A DNA stretch of 64,000 nt from Erythroxylum novogranatense (GCA_029891385.1 CM057230.1:31079402-31143401), one strand, 5' to 3'. Shown: positions 46,230 through 64,000, counted from the first letter of the stretch. Notes: generated by a model from the letters alone, not told the origin. Numbers and translations: made by a program.

Positions 46230-48098
46230 GTTTTGTATTCAAAACTGGCACCAACCCTTTGCAAGTAATATAGCAAGTAACAAGGAATAAAGGCAAACAA
46301 AGAGAGAATAAAGATGGGATTTTCAGGATCGTGTGAAGATTAGTAGAGAATCAAAGGAAACCAGAACGAAAGTGGCGAAAGTAAAAAAGAAAAGACAGAT
46401 AAAAAGCTGGTAAACTAAACGAAAAGGAGATTTGGTTGCTTGAGAGATGGATAAAAAAGAGTTAAAAAGAAGCAAGCTTCAGAAAGTTGGAAGCGAGGGG
46501 ACATAAGCGAAAAGGGTACTTTTTCTGCTTTAAGATAGTACATATTAAAGCGTTAAATGTGGGAAGAGTAATGTTCAATGCTCTGCATATACCAATCGCA
46601 TAGAGAGAGAAAGAGAACCCGAGGAAACTCGTGACATAAGCTGATTCAATCTTAAACTAAGTGGAAACTTAATAGAGTTAGTTTGAGTGAGAGAGAGAGA
46701 CAGAAGAGTGCCCGTAAATACAGCTGACCGCGGGCAGCAACATGGGATTGACTTGCAATTTGGCGCCAAAACTTTTGGGTCTGGTGATCATCAACAGTAC
46801 TCCTTGATTCTTGACTTGGTAAGGTGTATGGTACGTGTACATGCCCATGTTATAGTCATCAATGGCGTTTTTGCTCCTTCCTATCTCTTTTAACGTAAGG
46901 AATAATAAATCCAGCAATTGGTTTTGCCTTTCTTATTCGTTGGATGACCAAAGGCATTTGAACAGTTGAATCCTCAAAACTTCTAGGGTGGATGAAGGAT
47001 CCAACATCAGCGTTTCTAGTATTAAGTACTTTTATTTGAATAACACGTTATGTTCTTCCCCTGATTCATGGATTTAAGCATGGTTTTCTTGATAGTGATG
47101 TGTCCATGCATGTGATCATACTCCCTTGATGGCGATGTTACACTTGCATTTTACCATCGTACAAGTAGGCTCAGTCAGATTCCAGATTGTAATTGGTCCT
47201 TTCCAAACTTGGATGTTTTGGCCTTATTTCTAAAATCTACAAGCATAAATTGTCCTAGCAACTTTTGTGGATTGGTTTGTTGCACAGGGTTTTTCACTTT
47301 TCTGTGGCTAAGAACTAATTAAGTTGCCGACTGATATGACAAACATCCAAACCTGCATATCTGACCTGCACTAGCAAGCCTGCAGTCTTTGGGATGTAAT
47401 TGGAATGTAAGCAGGTTTCGCTAGATTGGATGGAACTTTGCATAATTCTGGTTCCTTGATCTGGACTCCAGTGACAAGTGCCTGCTGATTTCCTAGCTAT
47501 GTGAAAAAAGTTAGCAGAAACTGAAAATGTTAAAAAACACCTATGCAGAAAGGTACGCCACCAAAGTTACTTTCTTCGATGGCTACGATCGTCAGAGTTG
47601 TCCCTTGACAGCTATCTTATATTCCATTTTCCATCACTTCACAGATTCCATAAGCATACGCAGCTTTTTTATTCCCTGTCGGTAAATGTCATAAAGCATG
47701 TTTTAAAACGTGACATCACTTCAAAAGCACTTAGGATTAGAAATTTTGTGCTTAATTGAGGATGAATAGTTTCGACCCGTCCTTACGGATAACACTTATA
47801 AGAGGAAATGTTTTGTTTAGTTTAGTCTTCCAACGATCTCGAGTCTTGACTCTTGACAGACGCAGTGTACTAGTAGAGCACTGGCGGGGCGTCGATATAA
47901 TGGACTGGAAGTGTTCCTTTCTCCCTTTTCCAATCATGTAGAAGAGACCACAACAATCATACAGAGAAATCATACGAGGAGATGGGGATGAGTTCTCCAA
48001 CAGAATGAAGTTTACGATAATATATAATTCAAGAAGCATATGTCAAATGGCTGCCTATAGCCACAAATTATGATACAAGTTGTCATTTAAAGCACAAA
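46230..48098. other. Intergenic region between SMR and aminotransferase genes
   Basis: Contains the SMR promoter (minus strand, 46230 upward) and the 3' flank of the aminotransferase. A GA-rich run lies at 46688-46703. No gene recognised. Confidence 0.5.
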
Positions 48099-52929
<4,831 letters not shown>

Positions 52930-53640
52930 GGTTGGTAATGTACCTTCTTACCAATAACTGCTTGCTGAAGAAAGCCAAATATCAGATTATTGAGTTCCGA
53001 CCCCAGAAGCTTCACAGTAAAATTATTAGGGATGTCATTTAACAAAAATGAAAAAGAACACCACTTATACTTTGTAATCAACCATTACCAGACTACTTAG
53101 TTGCCAATCTCCCAAAACTTCATCAAGAAAATCAAGAAAACAGCAATTGTACCTTCCTAATACGTATTCTTATAAGCGACACGGGAGTTAGATGAATTGC
53201 GAACTCCTTATACAAGAACAACGATAAGAGCATCAAAACAGAAGAGACCAAGGTCAACGTAGAAAACAGAAAAAAGAATTATTAAAAACAAAAGTGATTA
53301 CGCAATAGTAGATGATCAAATAATCCGCCGCCGATGCATTTCTAGAACTAAAACTTTGCAAGCTCCAAAAATCGTTTGCTTTTCGTCACAAACGGCATAA
53401 CAATCAAGAGAAAAAAAATCAGGAAACAAATGTTCTAACGAGCAACAAAAGAACCGAACCAGAATATTGACACAAAATCGAGACCCGGAAAGTTTAAACA
53501 AAAGAGGTGACACCCACTTGACCAACACTCAAAACCCGATTCCTGACACAAATCAAAAGCTCAAAACTTGGCACGGAAATCAGAGTTCAGATGAGTACCG
53601 GTGTAGAAGTCAGCTGTGAGTGTTCCTGACGTGCGCTGGA
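52930..53640 (-). promoter_or_regulatory. GGAT 5' leader and probable leader intron
   Basis: Non-repetitive sequence, GC-richer toward 53350-53640. A CTTTCTTCAG acceptor-like site lies about 45 nt before the ATG, so an intron in the 5' UTR is likely, with a first non-coding exon around 53500-53640. No TATA box was identified with confidence. Confidence 0.5.
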
Positions 53641-54164
53641 ACCAAAGTGCTCAACTGAGAAATATGTTTACAGGTGTTAGATGTTAGGTACTTTTCTTGT
53701 GTCAGACGGGAAATCTACGGTCGACATATGATGTCACGAAATGGCACCACAGGAGCCACTGAAATGGGGTAAGATGGATTATATACAAATCATTTTTGTT
53801 TATTTATTAGGACGAAGGGATAAATTTGGTGATACGGGAAGTGTGGTCTAGCTTCAAACTTTTGAGTTCTTGGTCTATATCGAGCCTCCTCTTTTGGACT
53901 TATGGTCTTCATGCAAGTCGTTCTCCAAGTCCTGAGAGCTTATTGTGGCAGAGGTCGATCTGGGTGACTATCTCCCTGATCGCTGACGCAATAGAATTTT
54001 CTTATGATGAGTCTTTTAGATGATTAAAAACTTAATAAAGAAGAAATTATATATGCATTAACATGAAGGACATGAACCTATTTTTATATAAAATTAATTT
54101 ATTAATTAAAAAAATCTTAAATAAGGAAAAACTTAACTGAGGAAGAACTTGATTAGTGCCTCAA
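53641..54164. other. Intergenic stretch
   Basis: GGAT upstream flank; no gene recognised. The short frame at 53826-54023 has no family resemblance. Confidence 0.4.
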
Positions 54165-54595
54165 TATATTGATTACCATTATCATCATCTTCAAATTCAA
54201 GGTGACAAGGTGACAGAGCAGAAGACAACTTGAATTTGAAAACAAGTTCGCAAAATAAAGGGGTAGAGTACTGAGCTTTGGTAATTATATTAGTAAGTTG
54301 GTCTTAAGAGAAAATATAAATAAGATTAATCTTATTATGATGATGAAAACGATGATAATCAATCTCAATAATTTTTGTGCATTCATAAAATACATCATTA
54401 TGAGCAATTTGTATTAGCCTTCAATTATCACAATATAGAAGAGTAGCAAGTAGAGACGAAATGCCTATACTTTGAAGTGACTAGCGAAGCCTTAGAAGCT
54501 TAGAAGTAGTATCAGAACCGAGGGACGACGTGTTACTTCTTACTGCACTAAGGGAATCTTTAAGTAAGAAGCAGTAACTAATAATAGACCAATAA
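54165..54595 (-). pseudogene. Copia RNase H remnant
   Basis: Minus-strand frame, broken by stops, keeps the copia RNase H order: TTSKLLRLR (from TTTELLWLRWLL-like), ATLLYCDN with the RNase H aspartate near 54430, IAHNDVFYECTKIIEIDYH near 54360-54405 and DQLTNIITKA near 54300. It stops exactly where the LTR at 54596 begins, so the LTR element probably inserted into it. Confidence 0.75.
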
Positions 54596-56200
54596 TGTTG
54601 GGAAATCGGGTCCGAATCTAATCGGATCGCAGCGGAATAATCATAAAATTTTTCGTAATTTTTGATTTCCCGAAAATCAAGATCTATTTAATTCTATAAA
54701 ATGATTAACACGAATTATAATAAAGCGGAATTTAATTGCATCGCTTATTAGAAGTTTCGATCTTTGTCTTGATGCATCCTCGAACCGCTTCCAAACCGAT
54801 CCGTCTCAACCACCGTAATCGCAAGTGTCCGCTCTAACCAGATCCACATAACAGATTGAGAGAACTCAGAACTTTTACGAGAGAGAGTTAAGCGTGAAGT
54901 CTTTAGCTACATTGAAACTTAAGCTCTATTTATAATAAGCTTTGGACGTTTTAATAATTTAATTGAAATTAAATACTAATTTCAATTAAACTTTAATTAG
55001 AATTACAAATAATTCTAATTAAATACTAATTATGCCCAAATAAGATTTAATATCTTATATTAATCCTTATTTATTAAATATCTCATATTTAATCATAAAG
55101 TTTATCAAACTTTACAATCAAGTCCAACTTGATTAAATTAATTTTGCTCTCTTCAACCCATTATATATGTGTGATCCATTAGGTTCCCAAATATGTTGGC
55201 AATGATTATAAATTATAATTCTAATTTATAATTAGAATTAGATAAATTAAAACTCCTTTTAATTTATCTTTAATTCTCCAATTAAACAATTTATAATCAT
55301 AAATCAAGATTGACATCTAGCAACGTATCATGACCACCCAAATATTCAGGAATGTCAAAGTGGTTTTGACTAACTTTTCCGTGCATGATTTTTCCGTATA
55401 ATTCAATCATTTCATCAACTAATGTTCCAATTAGACATAGATCATAGAATTAATGTCTACTCTATTTTGAGTCTAATTATATTAGTTCTCCGCCATTAGC
55501 TATTGATTCAATTAATGATATTTGTAAACTGTTTACAAAATATCATTCTACCTTGGCCAAGGATTTCCCGAATCAATATTAATCGAGAACAACGGAACAT
55601 TCTCCCTAATTACTTTAGGGTGATGAATCCTATCTTAATCATTCAACTATTTCTATATAGTTCATGCTATATCCAATGACTACCTTTTAAACGACCTTTA
55701 TAGATCACGAGTAGTATCAAAACATAACAATCCTCATACAAGATAACTTTGATGATCTCAAGTCAAAGGATCACTTATACAATCATCACAATGAGAATTC
55801 CATAGATATACAAGTAATGTTCCAAATGGATTTCTCATATCGAGTCTGTTCAGTGAACTTGTTCTCTAACAAGCACTCACACGTTTGTTTAAGTATCTCT
55901 ATACTTTAACCTATGAGATCGACTACTGCCTTTATAAGGAAAAACGAAACGTGTGCTAGTCTTTTTACGTTCTATTAATGTCCAATCTTAATAGAACAAT
56001 GACTAAGAACATTTTAGGAATAATTTATGAATGCAATATGAATCTCATAATTATAATCTCACTATAATTTCATTTGCAATGTAAAATTATCCCATGGACT
56101 TTATCATATACATCTAAACATGTACAAGATAAAGAATGCCTTTAAATAATTTGTCACTAAACTACAACCAAATTGATTGGCTGTAGGGCATAAACCAACA
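54596..56200 (-). repeat. Large LTR (about 1.6 kb), 3' LTR of a minus-strand element
   Basis: Opens TGTTGGGAAATCGGGTCC and closes TAAACCAACA. On the minus strand the LTR start TGTTGGTTTATG is immediately preceded by the polypurine tract AAGTGGGAGAT (from 56201 on), giving orientation. AT-rich interior with no genes. Confidence 0.8.
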
Positions 56201-59200
56201 ATCTCCCACTTGCACTAAGCCAATCGTTTAAGTATCTAATACCATATCACCATATGACGATTATTCTACTATTCAAGTAGTGGCTTAATGAGATAATTCT
56301 ACATGATTCTCTAAAGTGAGCACTTGCTTAAATCTTACAACTCCTATCTTAATTATCATCATAATTAAGAACATTTGCCTATACATTCTTGGATCTTTGA
56401 TGAGACATTAGCTCCTTATGCATGCCCAATGGCTCTAATGTTTTGCAGTACATTACTGTCTTGAACAATGCAAAGAAACTCTATCAAATTCACTAAAGAA
56501 CTTGTTGATCCAATTAATCATTTCCACTAAATGAAAAATGTATTATGGCTTAATTAGCAACCAATTCCTACATTGGAACTTTTCCAATCCTAAATGATAA
56601 TGTTCTAAGTAAATATACCTTAATTAGGATTTACTTCTAAAGTTATATCCTTATCATCTTAAACTCAAATATCAACTCAAACACAGAGTAATGGATATCT
56701 TTAATACTTCACAAGTATCTGATATCTTAAATACTAAACATCTTTAGTACATTATCTATGCACTTGGACTTAGAATAAGTCAACAATGTCCAATCTATCT
56801 CCATAGATCTTATGCCTAAAATTAAGCTGTTACCTTTTCGTATCCAACAAGAGTTGTTCTTGGACAATTATATATTCAACAATTGAAAGTTAGAACTGTT
56901 GTTCTCTGTGAGCAATATGTCTCCGCATACTCCCACTAAAGAGGACAACTATACTCCCACTAACCTTCTTATAGAAGTGATAAATTCACAATCATTTTCA
57001 AAACAAACTCTTTGAATTCATCATGAAAGTGAATCTGTCAATATCTCGTAGCCTTTCAACTATACGTCAAATGTATCATTAAAGGCACTAGTTCCAATTA
57101 GATGTATATAGTCATGAGATTTGAATCTTTTAAATTCCTTCTTACTCCCACTACTTATCATGAGAACCATTCTCCTATAAGTACACATTGAATCAAACAA
57201 TTTGTTCAATGGGTCTGTAAGATTATATCCAACCCTTTTGGATATCTCATAACCTTTTATTACCCAATTTAATTATAAACTAAATCGATAATATATGCTT
57301 CAGCTAAGCATCACATCCTTAAATCATTAACTTTGACTATTTCAAAGACTTAGCATTTTTCATATCTAATATGAAAACTTGCTAATTGATTTAACTGGAA
57401 CTATAGAAGGTAAGTCATTGTACCAGGCATTGCTATAAAAGAAATACTATTGCATCATACAATATCTCATATTGTATTTTACTCCTTACATAAATCCATA
57501 CACTTATGAATTTAATTGTGAAGGAATTCACTAAAGAATCTCATTCCCTAAAATAACCGAAAATTTAAAACTTACCACAACGATCTCATCGATGTGCTTC
57601 AGCATTCTCAATGCTTAATTTCTACTTAGATTAAACAGTTTGAACTTTTCAAAATTTTTAAATCATCATTTTATTTAATACATATGACTATATCACATAA
57701 AGTCATTAGTAATATAATAAAATGTAATATTATCCCTTTATGAATTTTTATTCCATCCAATACATCACATGTATAAAATTTAACAATTCAATACCATCAT
57801 CATCCTTTCACCAAAGGTTGATTTGGTTATTCTTCAACTTTTCAAGTTTCACTAGTTCCATACGATTCATAATCAAAAGGATACATATATCCTAGTATGT
57901 AACTTTATGATTCTCGTTATGTTGATTTAACCAATATGACATAAAAGGATTATCTCGGTTATCCAACTTTTAATTCTTGCCATTTATGTTAAATATAAAT
58001 CTCTTTTGATCCAATACATATACAAACTATTTGCATAAACTTGGATCAACTATTTTTATTTAACAATCTATTTCTTATCATGCTTTGAACATTACAATAA
58101 TGTTGAATCTAAATTCAGTATCAAATACTCCTAAGCATGACTTAGAAATACATATGATCTCTATCATATCGCATAAAGGCAAGAAAAATAATGCAATCAT
58201 TTTCTTCTAATGATAACTATTATCATTCTATAACAAAGTATTTAATTGTAGGCCACAATTATGCTTTCAATAGGCTAAACTAAGTGGAACAACTTCAATA
58301 AGGTATTATACCTTTTAATCCTACTTCAGCAACCCTTTGCATTTTGTTATCATGGTGTTGACATACATCCTACATGTCGCCTTCAAAGTTTACGAGACAT
58401 TAGTCAACTCAAAATGTCAATACATTTTGTCATCTATATGATTTTGGCATATACCTACAACTTTGTCACCATATCCTCAATAGGGATTATAGCAAAATTG
58501 CATAATGAACATACAATTTTCTATCTAACTTTTGAGAACACTTCTCAAACATATCCTATGTCCAAGAAATTGAGTTCACTAACTTAGTATCAACTATACT
58601 AAACAAGGTGAATTCTACTAAGAACAAAATATAAATGTAAGAAAAACAAGTAATCAATTATATGCCATGACCACCAAATAAGATTAGGACTTTAATCATG
58701 CATTTGGTTACTTCCACTATTTTATTCGAAATAATAGCCCTCACTACTATTCGGAAAGATTACTCTAATCTTTCTAGTGGGCTAGGATCTCATTCAAGTA
58801 TAGTTGACCTTGAGTTTGTTCAACAAACCAACTATACTTAAATTAGGTAGATAACAACTTTATCAATCATATCTCATGTGACTCCTAGATCCGTTAGGTA
58901 ACAACTCTTGCCACAACATATCTTATTTGTCATTCCTAACCTTGCCTCTAAATTCATGTGATCATGAGTTTGCTCATCCAAATCACACAAATTTAGTTAA
59001 GTAAAACCCACTATTATAAGATGAAACATATTCGGGTTAAAGAGGCCTTGAGTTTGCTCAACAAGCCTTACAATAAACAGAACTCTGATTTATTCTTATA
59101 ACAATGGAAGGTATCAATCACGTTCTTAACGTGTACTTAATATTTTAACGAGGGGTTTTAATTTCATATGTCTCATCAAACATAAATTGCATGTAAAATA

Positions 59201-59229
59201 TCACACATATAAAACTTACAATTTATCAC

Positions 59230-59385
59230 GCATCCAATATATATATCAACCATATAAATAAAGTATGCAACTTATGCACTCATAATCAAATTATATGCAT
59301 AAAATATGCATTCAATATATATATCAACCATATAAATAAAGTATGCAACTTATGCACTCTTAATCAAATTATATGCATAAAACAT
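59230..59385. repeat. 78-bp tandem duplication
   Basis: 59230-59307 and 59308-59385 are near-identical (GCATYCAATATATATATCAA at each start; three or four differences). Confidence 0.95.
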
Positions 59386-60168
59386 CAAGCTTCGTTTGAT
59401 TCTAGTTATTGATCTTCATAATCTAAAATAACATTTCCAACTCCTTGAAAAACTTAAATTAGATTAATACCATTGATTCTAAATAAATTAAATTCCTATT
59501 CCAAATAGAAATTTAATTTGATTTGAAAACAATTTTTTAAAAATCTAATTGGAAACTATTTCCATTTTTCTTGACTCCTTTAATAATAATTTAATTGAAA
59601 ACAATTTTCAATTAATTATTCTTCTTACTTGTTATAATTTAGAAAACTTCTTTTCAAAATTATATAAGTAACATATTATAATCCAATTAGAAAACTTTTT
59701 CTAATCTAATTAGAAATCACCATTTCTAATCTCATTAAAATTTCTATCCCTTAATTAGAAAACTATTTTCTAGTATTAAAGGAAACCACTTTCAAAATTA
59801 AATAAAACATTTTTAAATTTAATTAAGAAAGTTATCATATGTTATTAATTTAGAGAATTATTTCTTGACTAATTAGAAAACCTTTCTTTAATAAGTTAGA
59901 AAACTATTTTCAAAATATTAAAGAAAGCACATTTTCTTTATTAATAAATGAAAACACTTTTCAAAATTTAATCAAGAAAATACTTTATCTAAAAGTCAAT
60001 AAACTTATTATTCATAAATAAAGAAACAATTTCTAAATAAATTAATAATAATTCTCTAAACAAATAAAATTCTAATTTTAATTTATCTCAATCAAATTGA
60101 AATAAATCAATTTAATTAAGAAACAACTTTCTTAATTATTTAAGAATTTTTTCCTAATTTTAAGAAGT

Positions 60169-60345
60169 CTAATTAATTAATTTCAATCTAATTGAAACTA
60201 ATTAATTCTCATTTTAGAAACAACTTTTCTAATTAATTAATTAATTTCAATTTAATTGAAACTAATTAATTCTCATTTTAGAAACAACTTTTCCAATTAA
60301 TTAATTTCATTCTAATTGAAACTAATTAATTTTAATTAGAATCAA
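60169..60345. repeat. 60-64 bp tandem array, 2.8 units
   Basis: Units begin at 60169, 60229 and 60293 and contain TTTCAATCTAATTGAAACTA and TCATTTTAGAAACAACTTTT. Each unit is itself partly palindromic (AATTTCAATNTAATTGAAA-like). Confidence 0.9.
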
Positions 60346-60797
60346 TATAATTATTAATCTTAATCACATTAAGAAAAATAATTATGATAATTTTGAATTG
60401 ATTTTAAATTTTAAAACAATTTTAAAATTATGATTAGAATTTAATTAAATTAAGAATACATTATTCCTACTTTAATTGTTTCTTTTAAGTTTAAATCATA
60501 CTTAAACTAGTAACCAAACAAACCTATTTCTAAACCTATTGCCAAACAACCTTTCTTCTTTAACTTATTTTCAAACCCTAAAATCAAAGAAGAGTCACCG
60601 TCGCACCCATGCGTCTTCTCTACCTTCTTATTCATTTTATGGCTATAATCAAAGAAAAGACCTTTCCATAGGTTACAGCAATCTATTGTATATTCTTTGT
60701 TTCCTTTTTTATGAACAATGCACAAAAGTACTGTTCATCGATGGGACAAATAAAGATTGAGCATCCATCTTTATTTGTTCACGTCTCTGCCTAACTT

Positions 60798-60981
60798 CTA
60801 GGAATGACAATGGGGCGGGTTTGGGGCGAATTATGCGATCCCCGCCCTCATCCCCATGTATAATTTCGTTCCCCATCCCCGCCCCATCCCCATCGAGTTT
60901 TTTTTTCAACCTCCATCCCCATCTCCATCGGGAAATAACATCCCCATACCCGACCCATTTCCCCGTTGGGGATGTTATTAG
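60798..60981. repeat. hAT sub-terminal GC-rich motif array
   Basis: A cluster of GGGGCGGG, CCCCGCCC and CCCATCCCC words within 180 bp in otherwise AT-rich DNA; the arrangement expected of transposase-binding sub-terminal repeats. Confidence 0.75.
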
Positions 60982-61447
60982 CTTAAAAAATATTATTTTA
61001 TATATAACATATTTATATTGCTACGCTTGAAACGAAGAAAGAACTGCAATTTTTAAAAAATATTATAATGTATAACACAAACATAAAATAGAAATAAATT
61101 GTTAACCATTGTAGAAAAAAAATAGCATTGTCTAATGTAAATTAAAAAAAAAACAAAAAGTCTTCAAAGCCATCCATAAAACTATTGATCTTCGCAACAA
61201 GAATTTATTTAAGCATCTCCCCTAAAAAAATAAAAATAATCATTTGATTTTTTAGATAAAAGACATCAAATTAAAATTTTAATATAAAGTAAAATAAGAA
61301 AGTGTCCATAGAAAAAATTACCTCATTCGTATCTTCATCATACTCAATGCTGTGGAATTTTAGATCTATATCTTCTGAACAAGTTTATAATAAAATAAAA
61401 TAAAAACATATAATATTTAGTACTTAAGCTATAAATAAAAATTGCTT

Positions 61448-63551
61448 TCATAATTTTAATAAATAAGAAATATTACCTGTAATCTGATTCCATAGCCAAC
61501 TTTGAGCACACATTAAAGCCTCTAAAGTTTTTTGATGAAGTCTACTACGATGCGAGGTAACCAATCTTCCACTGGTACTAAAAGCAGATTCTGAAGCAAC
61601 GGTAGAGATTAGAATCGCTAAGATATCTCTCGCTATTAACATTAAAGTTGGATACTTCAATCCATTAGCCTTCCACCAACCTAATATATCAAAATCATTG
61701 ATTCTCGGCAACACTTTCTCCTCCAAATATTGGTCCAATTCAGATTTTGCAAGTAATGAGCTACTCTCACTCTCAAGTGCCATTTCTTCATCAAAATTAC
61801 CTAAAAATCTCTATTGCCAATATCAATGCTTGAAGAAGTTTGAACACTAGTAGCATCATCACCTTGACCAATTCTTGCTTTATACTCTTCAAGCAAGTCA
61901 TAACAATAACCTTGAACTTTTCTAACTTCATCAAGATACCCATACTCTCCATAGATTCTCTTAAAACAATAGTCAACAACTTAGTTTTGTATCTTGGATC
62001 TAAAATTATTGCCACCCCATGATACCATGAATGTTTGACCAATACTTATTATATTTTTCTAACATGTTCTCACCATTTTCTTAATCACCTCATTAGGTGA
62101 TCCAAGCCAATACTCAATGCATATCGATCTCACATATTTTGGAAAATAAACATTAGATGTTGGATATCTCGACCGAGAACATTTCAATGGCGAGAATAAA
62201 AAGTTCTAGTTTCTCACACACTTGTGTCAACTTCCATTCCTCTTGGTTGGTAAATTATCGAACAATGCCTCACGTTGTTCCGCATTTATAGAACACATCC
62301 TTGTATATTAGAAGCGAGTAAGCATCATATATGTAGAATTCCATTGAGTCTTACAATCTAGTACTAATTTCTTAGTACTTGAAATACCCAATTGACGACG
62401 ACTTCCTCAAATTTTTGTACTCTTTTAGAAGATGCAGTCCAAAATACAACACAATCACGAACTCTTACTATAGATTTTCCAATGACATCCATACCAAATT
62501 GAATAATTAAATTTAGTATATGAGCACAACAGCGCACATGAAATAATAATCCTTTCAACATAAGCTGGTTTCTAGGAATCTTATCTAATACCCAACTAAT
62601 AACCCCATCATTGGTAGAGCAATTATCAACTGTTAGAGTTGAAAGTTTCCTATCAATACTCCAATCCAATATACACTCCAATAATGCATCAGCAAGTGCT
62701 TTTGATGTGTGTGGGCATGGAACATAGATAAACCTAAAACAAATGAATAAAAAGCAACATCATATATGTTCAATTAATGTGTATACATAATCTAACGGTA
62801 ATGATACTTTAATAAGAACTTGATAAGAGTTATACCTCATAATTCGACTTTGCAAAGTCCAATTCTCATCAATAAAGTGAGTCAGTAACAGCCATGAACC
62901 CTTTTGATTGATTAGGAAGTCCACATATCCGTTGTTAAAGCAATCCTACTGCGATTTGCCTCCAATAGACTTAAAGTCTTTGCCTCTCGATATCGTAAAT
63001 CCTTAAAATGTCACTTTGATTGTATTTCTACTAGGAATCTTGAATAAAGGCGTAAACTAGCGAATAATAACAAAATCCATGATGTTCCACCATGTTTAAA
63101 GGATATTCATGCAAAATGATCATTTTAGCAAGATACTCTCTTGACTTCTCTTCATCAAATGAGAACTTTTTTATATTCACCGCTTCTTTATTTCCTCTTC
63201 TTGTTTCTTCGGTTATGATTACTTGTTGTCCTATATCTCTGACACTTCTTCGTGGACATATCTTAAAATGATCATGCAAGTGCCTTATGCCATCAGTGCT
63301 CTTTCCTGTTAATTTTTTATTGCAATAGTTACACACAGCCTTCTCTAATCCATTAATTTTTGTTTCTTAAAGTCTTGCCAAACCACCGATGTCAATCTCC
63401 TTTATGATCTGCGCAGAACGTTTGAACTCGATTCAACATTGCCATGAATGTTTGCTGGTATGGCTTCTTGAAATGTTGAAGATGTGTTATTAGCTACAAG
63501 TTCTTGAGTAGCATTCGAATCAGCTGCACTTTGATTTTGTTGAGATTCCAT
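61448..63551 (-). pseudogene. hAT transposase with BED finger, frameshifted
   Basis: A start at 63551 (MESQQNQSAADSN) leads to an in-frame stop near 63400 and a 1-bp shift before a BED zinc finger (CNYCNKKLTGKSTDGIRHLH, 63336-63270). The catalytic core is recognisable at 62681-62364 (LTVDNCSTNDGVI; FHVRCCAHILNLIIQ, the conserved C-x-x-H region). A middle part lies at 62042-61797 (HGVAIILDPRYK). The C-terminal dimerisation domain at 61783-61448 is well kept (ILGWWKANGLKYPTL, SESAFSTSGRLVTSHRSRL). Frames do not join without several corrections, so it is inactive. Confidence 0.88.
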
Positions 63552-64000
63552 CTGTTTTTAAAAAAAGAAGGGAATATCACGTTAATAAAATCCTCAATTT
63601 CGGTTCAATTCATTTTCATAACTCACAGTTCACTTCAATTCAATTCAATTTCATAACTCACAATTCACAAATGACAAAACACAATCAAAATCAACATCCA
63701 AATTTTCATTTCAAGTTCCAACCGAAATCAACATCCATGAACCATGAACCAACCGAAACCCACTTCTAATTTTTTCCCCAAATCTTGAACAATTTCATCA
63801 ATTTTTTTACCCCAAATCCAACAACCAACACACTAACAGAAGAAATCATTTTCAATATGCATGAAAAATGGAGCAAAAATCCAAAACCATCAAATCAAAT
63901 TTATAATCGAGTCTTCAAGAACATGATCAAATATCCCAAATGTCTCTTTAATGGAAACTGTGGATTGATCCACTCTTATAAAGCAGTAAAAGTTACCCAT

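Larger units (their letters stand above)
56201..60500 (-). mobile_element. Non-coding interior of the large LTR element (LARD-like)
   Basis: About 4.3 kb of AT-rich sequence downstream of the polypurine tract without any reading frame over 60 codons and without a recognisable pol motif on either strand. Length and absence of coding fit a large retrotransposon derivative. The 5' LTR and primer binding site are not visible before the hAT element at about 60798, so the element may be truncated. Confidence 0.5.
60798..64000 (-). mobile_element. hAT transposon (RICESLEEPER-like), right end outside window
   Basis: The left boundary TAGGAATGACAATGGGGCGG matches the typical end of plant hAT elements, followed to about 60981 by repeated GGGGCGGG and CCCCATCCCC words in both orientations. 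The transposase remnant lies on the minus strand (61448-63551). The opposite terminal repeat is beyond 64000 or not recognisable. Confidence 0.8.

Noticed and set aside
60507..60760. Overlapping frames of 72 and 73 codons on both strands
   Set aside because: No family resemblance; just left of the hAT end in non-coding DNA.

Overview
The window is nuclear DNA of a flowering plant, most likely a core eudicot; the species cannot be fixed from the sequence. The evidence is AT-rich intergenic DNA packed with LTR retrotransposons, hAT, CACTA and MITE transposons, genes split by many short GT-AG introns, and plant-specific families (SIAMESE-related CDK inhibitor, plant peroxisomal copper amine oxidase, plant DETOXIFICATION transporter).

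Layout. 1-3821: decayed Ty1/copia element on the + strand with its 3' LTR. 3822-9096: gene-free DNA with two diverged direct copies of one repeat. 9097-10920 (-): first three exons of a MATE/DETOXIFICATION transporter that lacks the rest of the gene. 11-14.6 kb: promoter-side duplication and one end of a CACTA element. 14665-17198: compact complete LTR element with a 5-bp target duplication and no recognisable pol. 18.1-20.7 kb (-): decayed copia gag-pro-int fragment with LTR. 23407-27716 (+): 12-exon peroxisomal copper amine oxidase. 29684-31250 (-): four-exon F-box/Sel1-repeat gene, convergent with the amine oxidase. 32.6-42.2 kb: nested transposons, with a gypsy-derived insert inside a hAT element that itself sits in an old LTR fragment, followed by a long LTR-like stretch. 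45915-46229 (-): single-exon SMR cell-cycle inhibitor. 48099-52929 (-): 13-exon glutamate:glyoxylate aminotransferase. 54.2-60.5 kb: copia RNase H remnant interrupted by a large, apparently non-coding LTR element. 60.8-64 kb (-): a second, RICESLEEPER-like hAT transposon.

The host genes are not an operon and need not work together. Two of them end in peroxisomal targeting signals (SKL on the amine oxidase, SRM on the aminotransferase); I treat the proximity as chance. The aminotransferase, F-box and SMR genes read cleanly through every exon. The amine oxidase carries eight single-base deletions, all in short homopolymer runs of exons 3, 4 and 6, which looks more like sequence error than decay.

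I found no convincing undescribed biological system. The most interesting items are the 897-bp TG...CA insert with a perfect 5-bp duplication that carries a slice of gypsy pol and splits a hAT reading frame exactly, the compact LTR element with non-pol coding remnants, the 19-bp U3 repeat array next to a retrotransposon TATA box, a small MULE-like fold-back MITE family, and two adjacent GC-AG introns in the amine oxidase.
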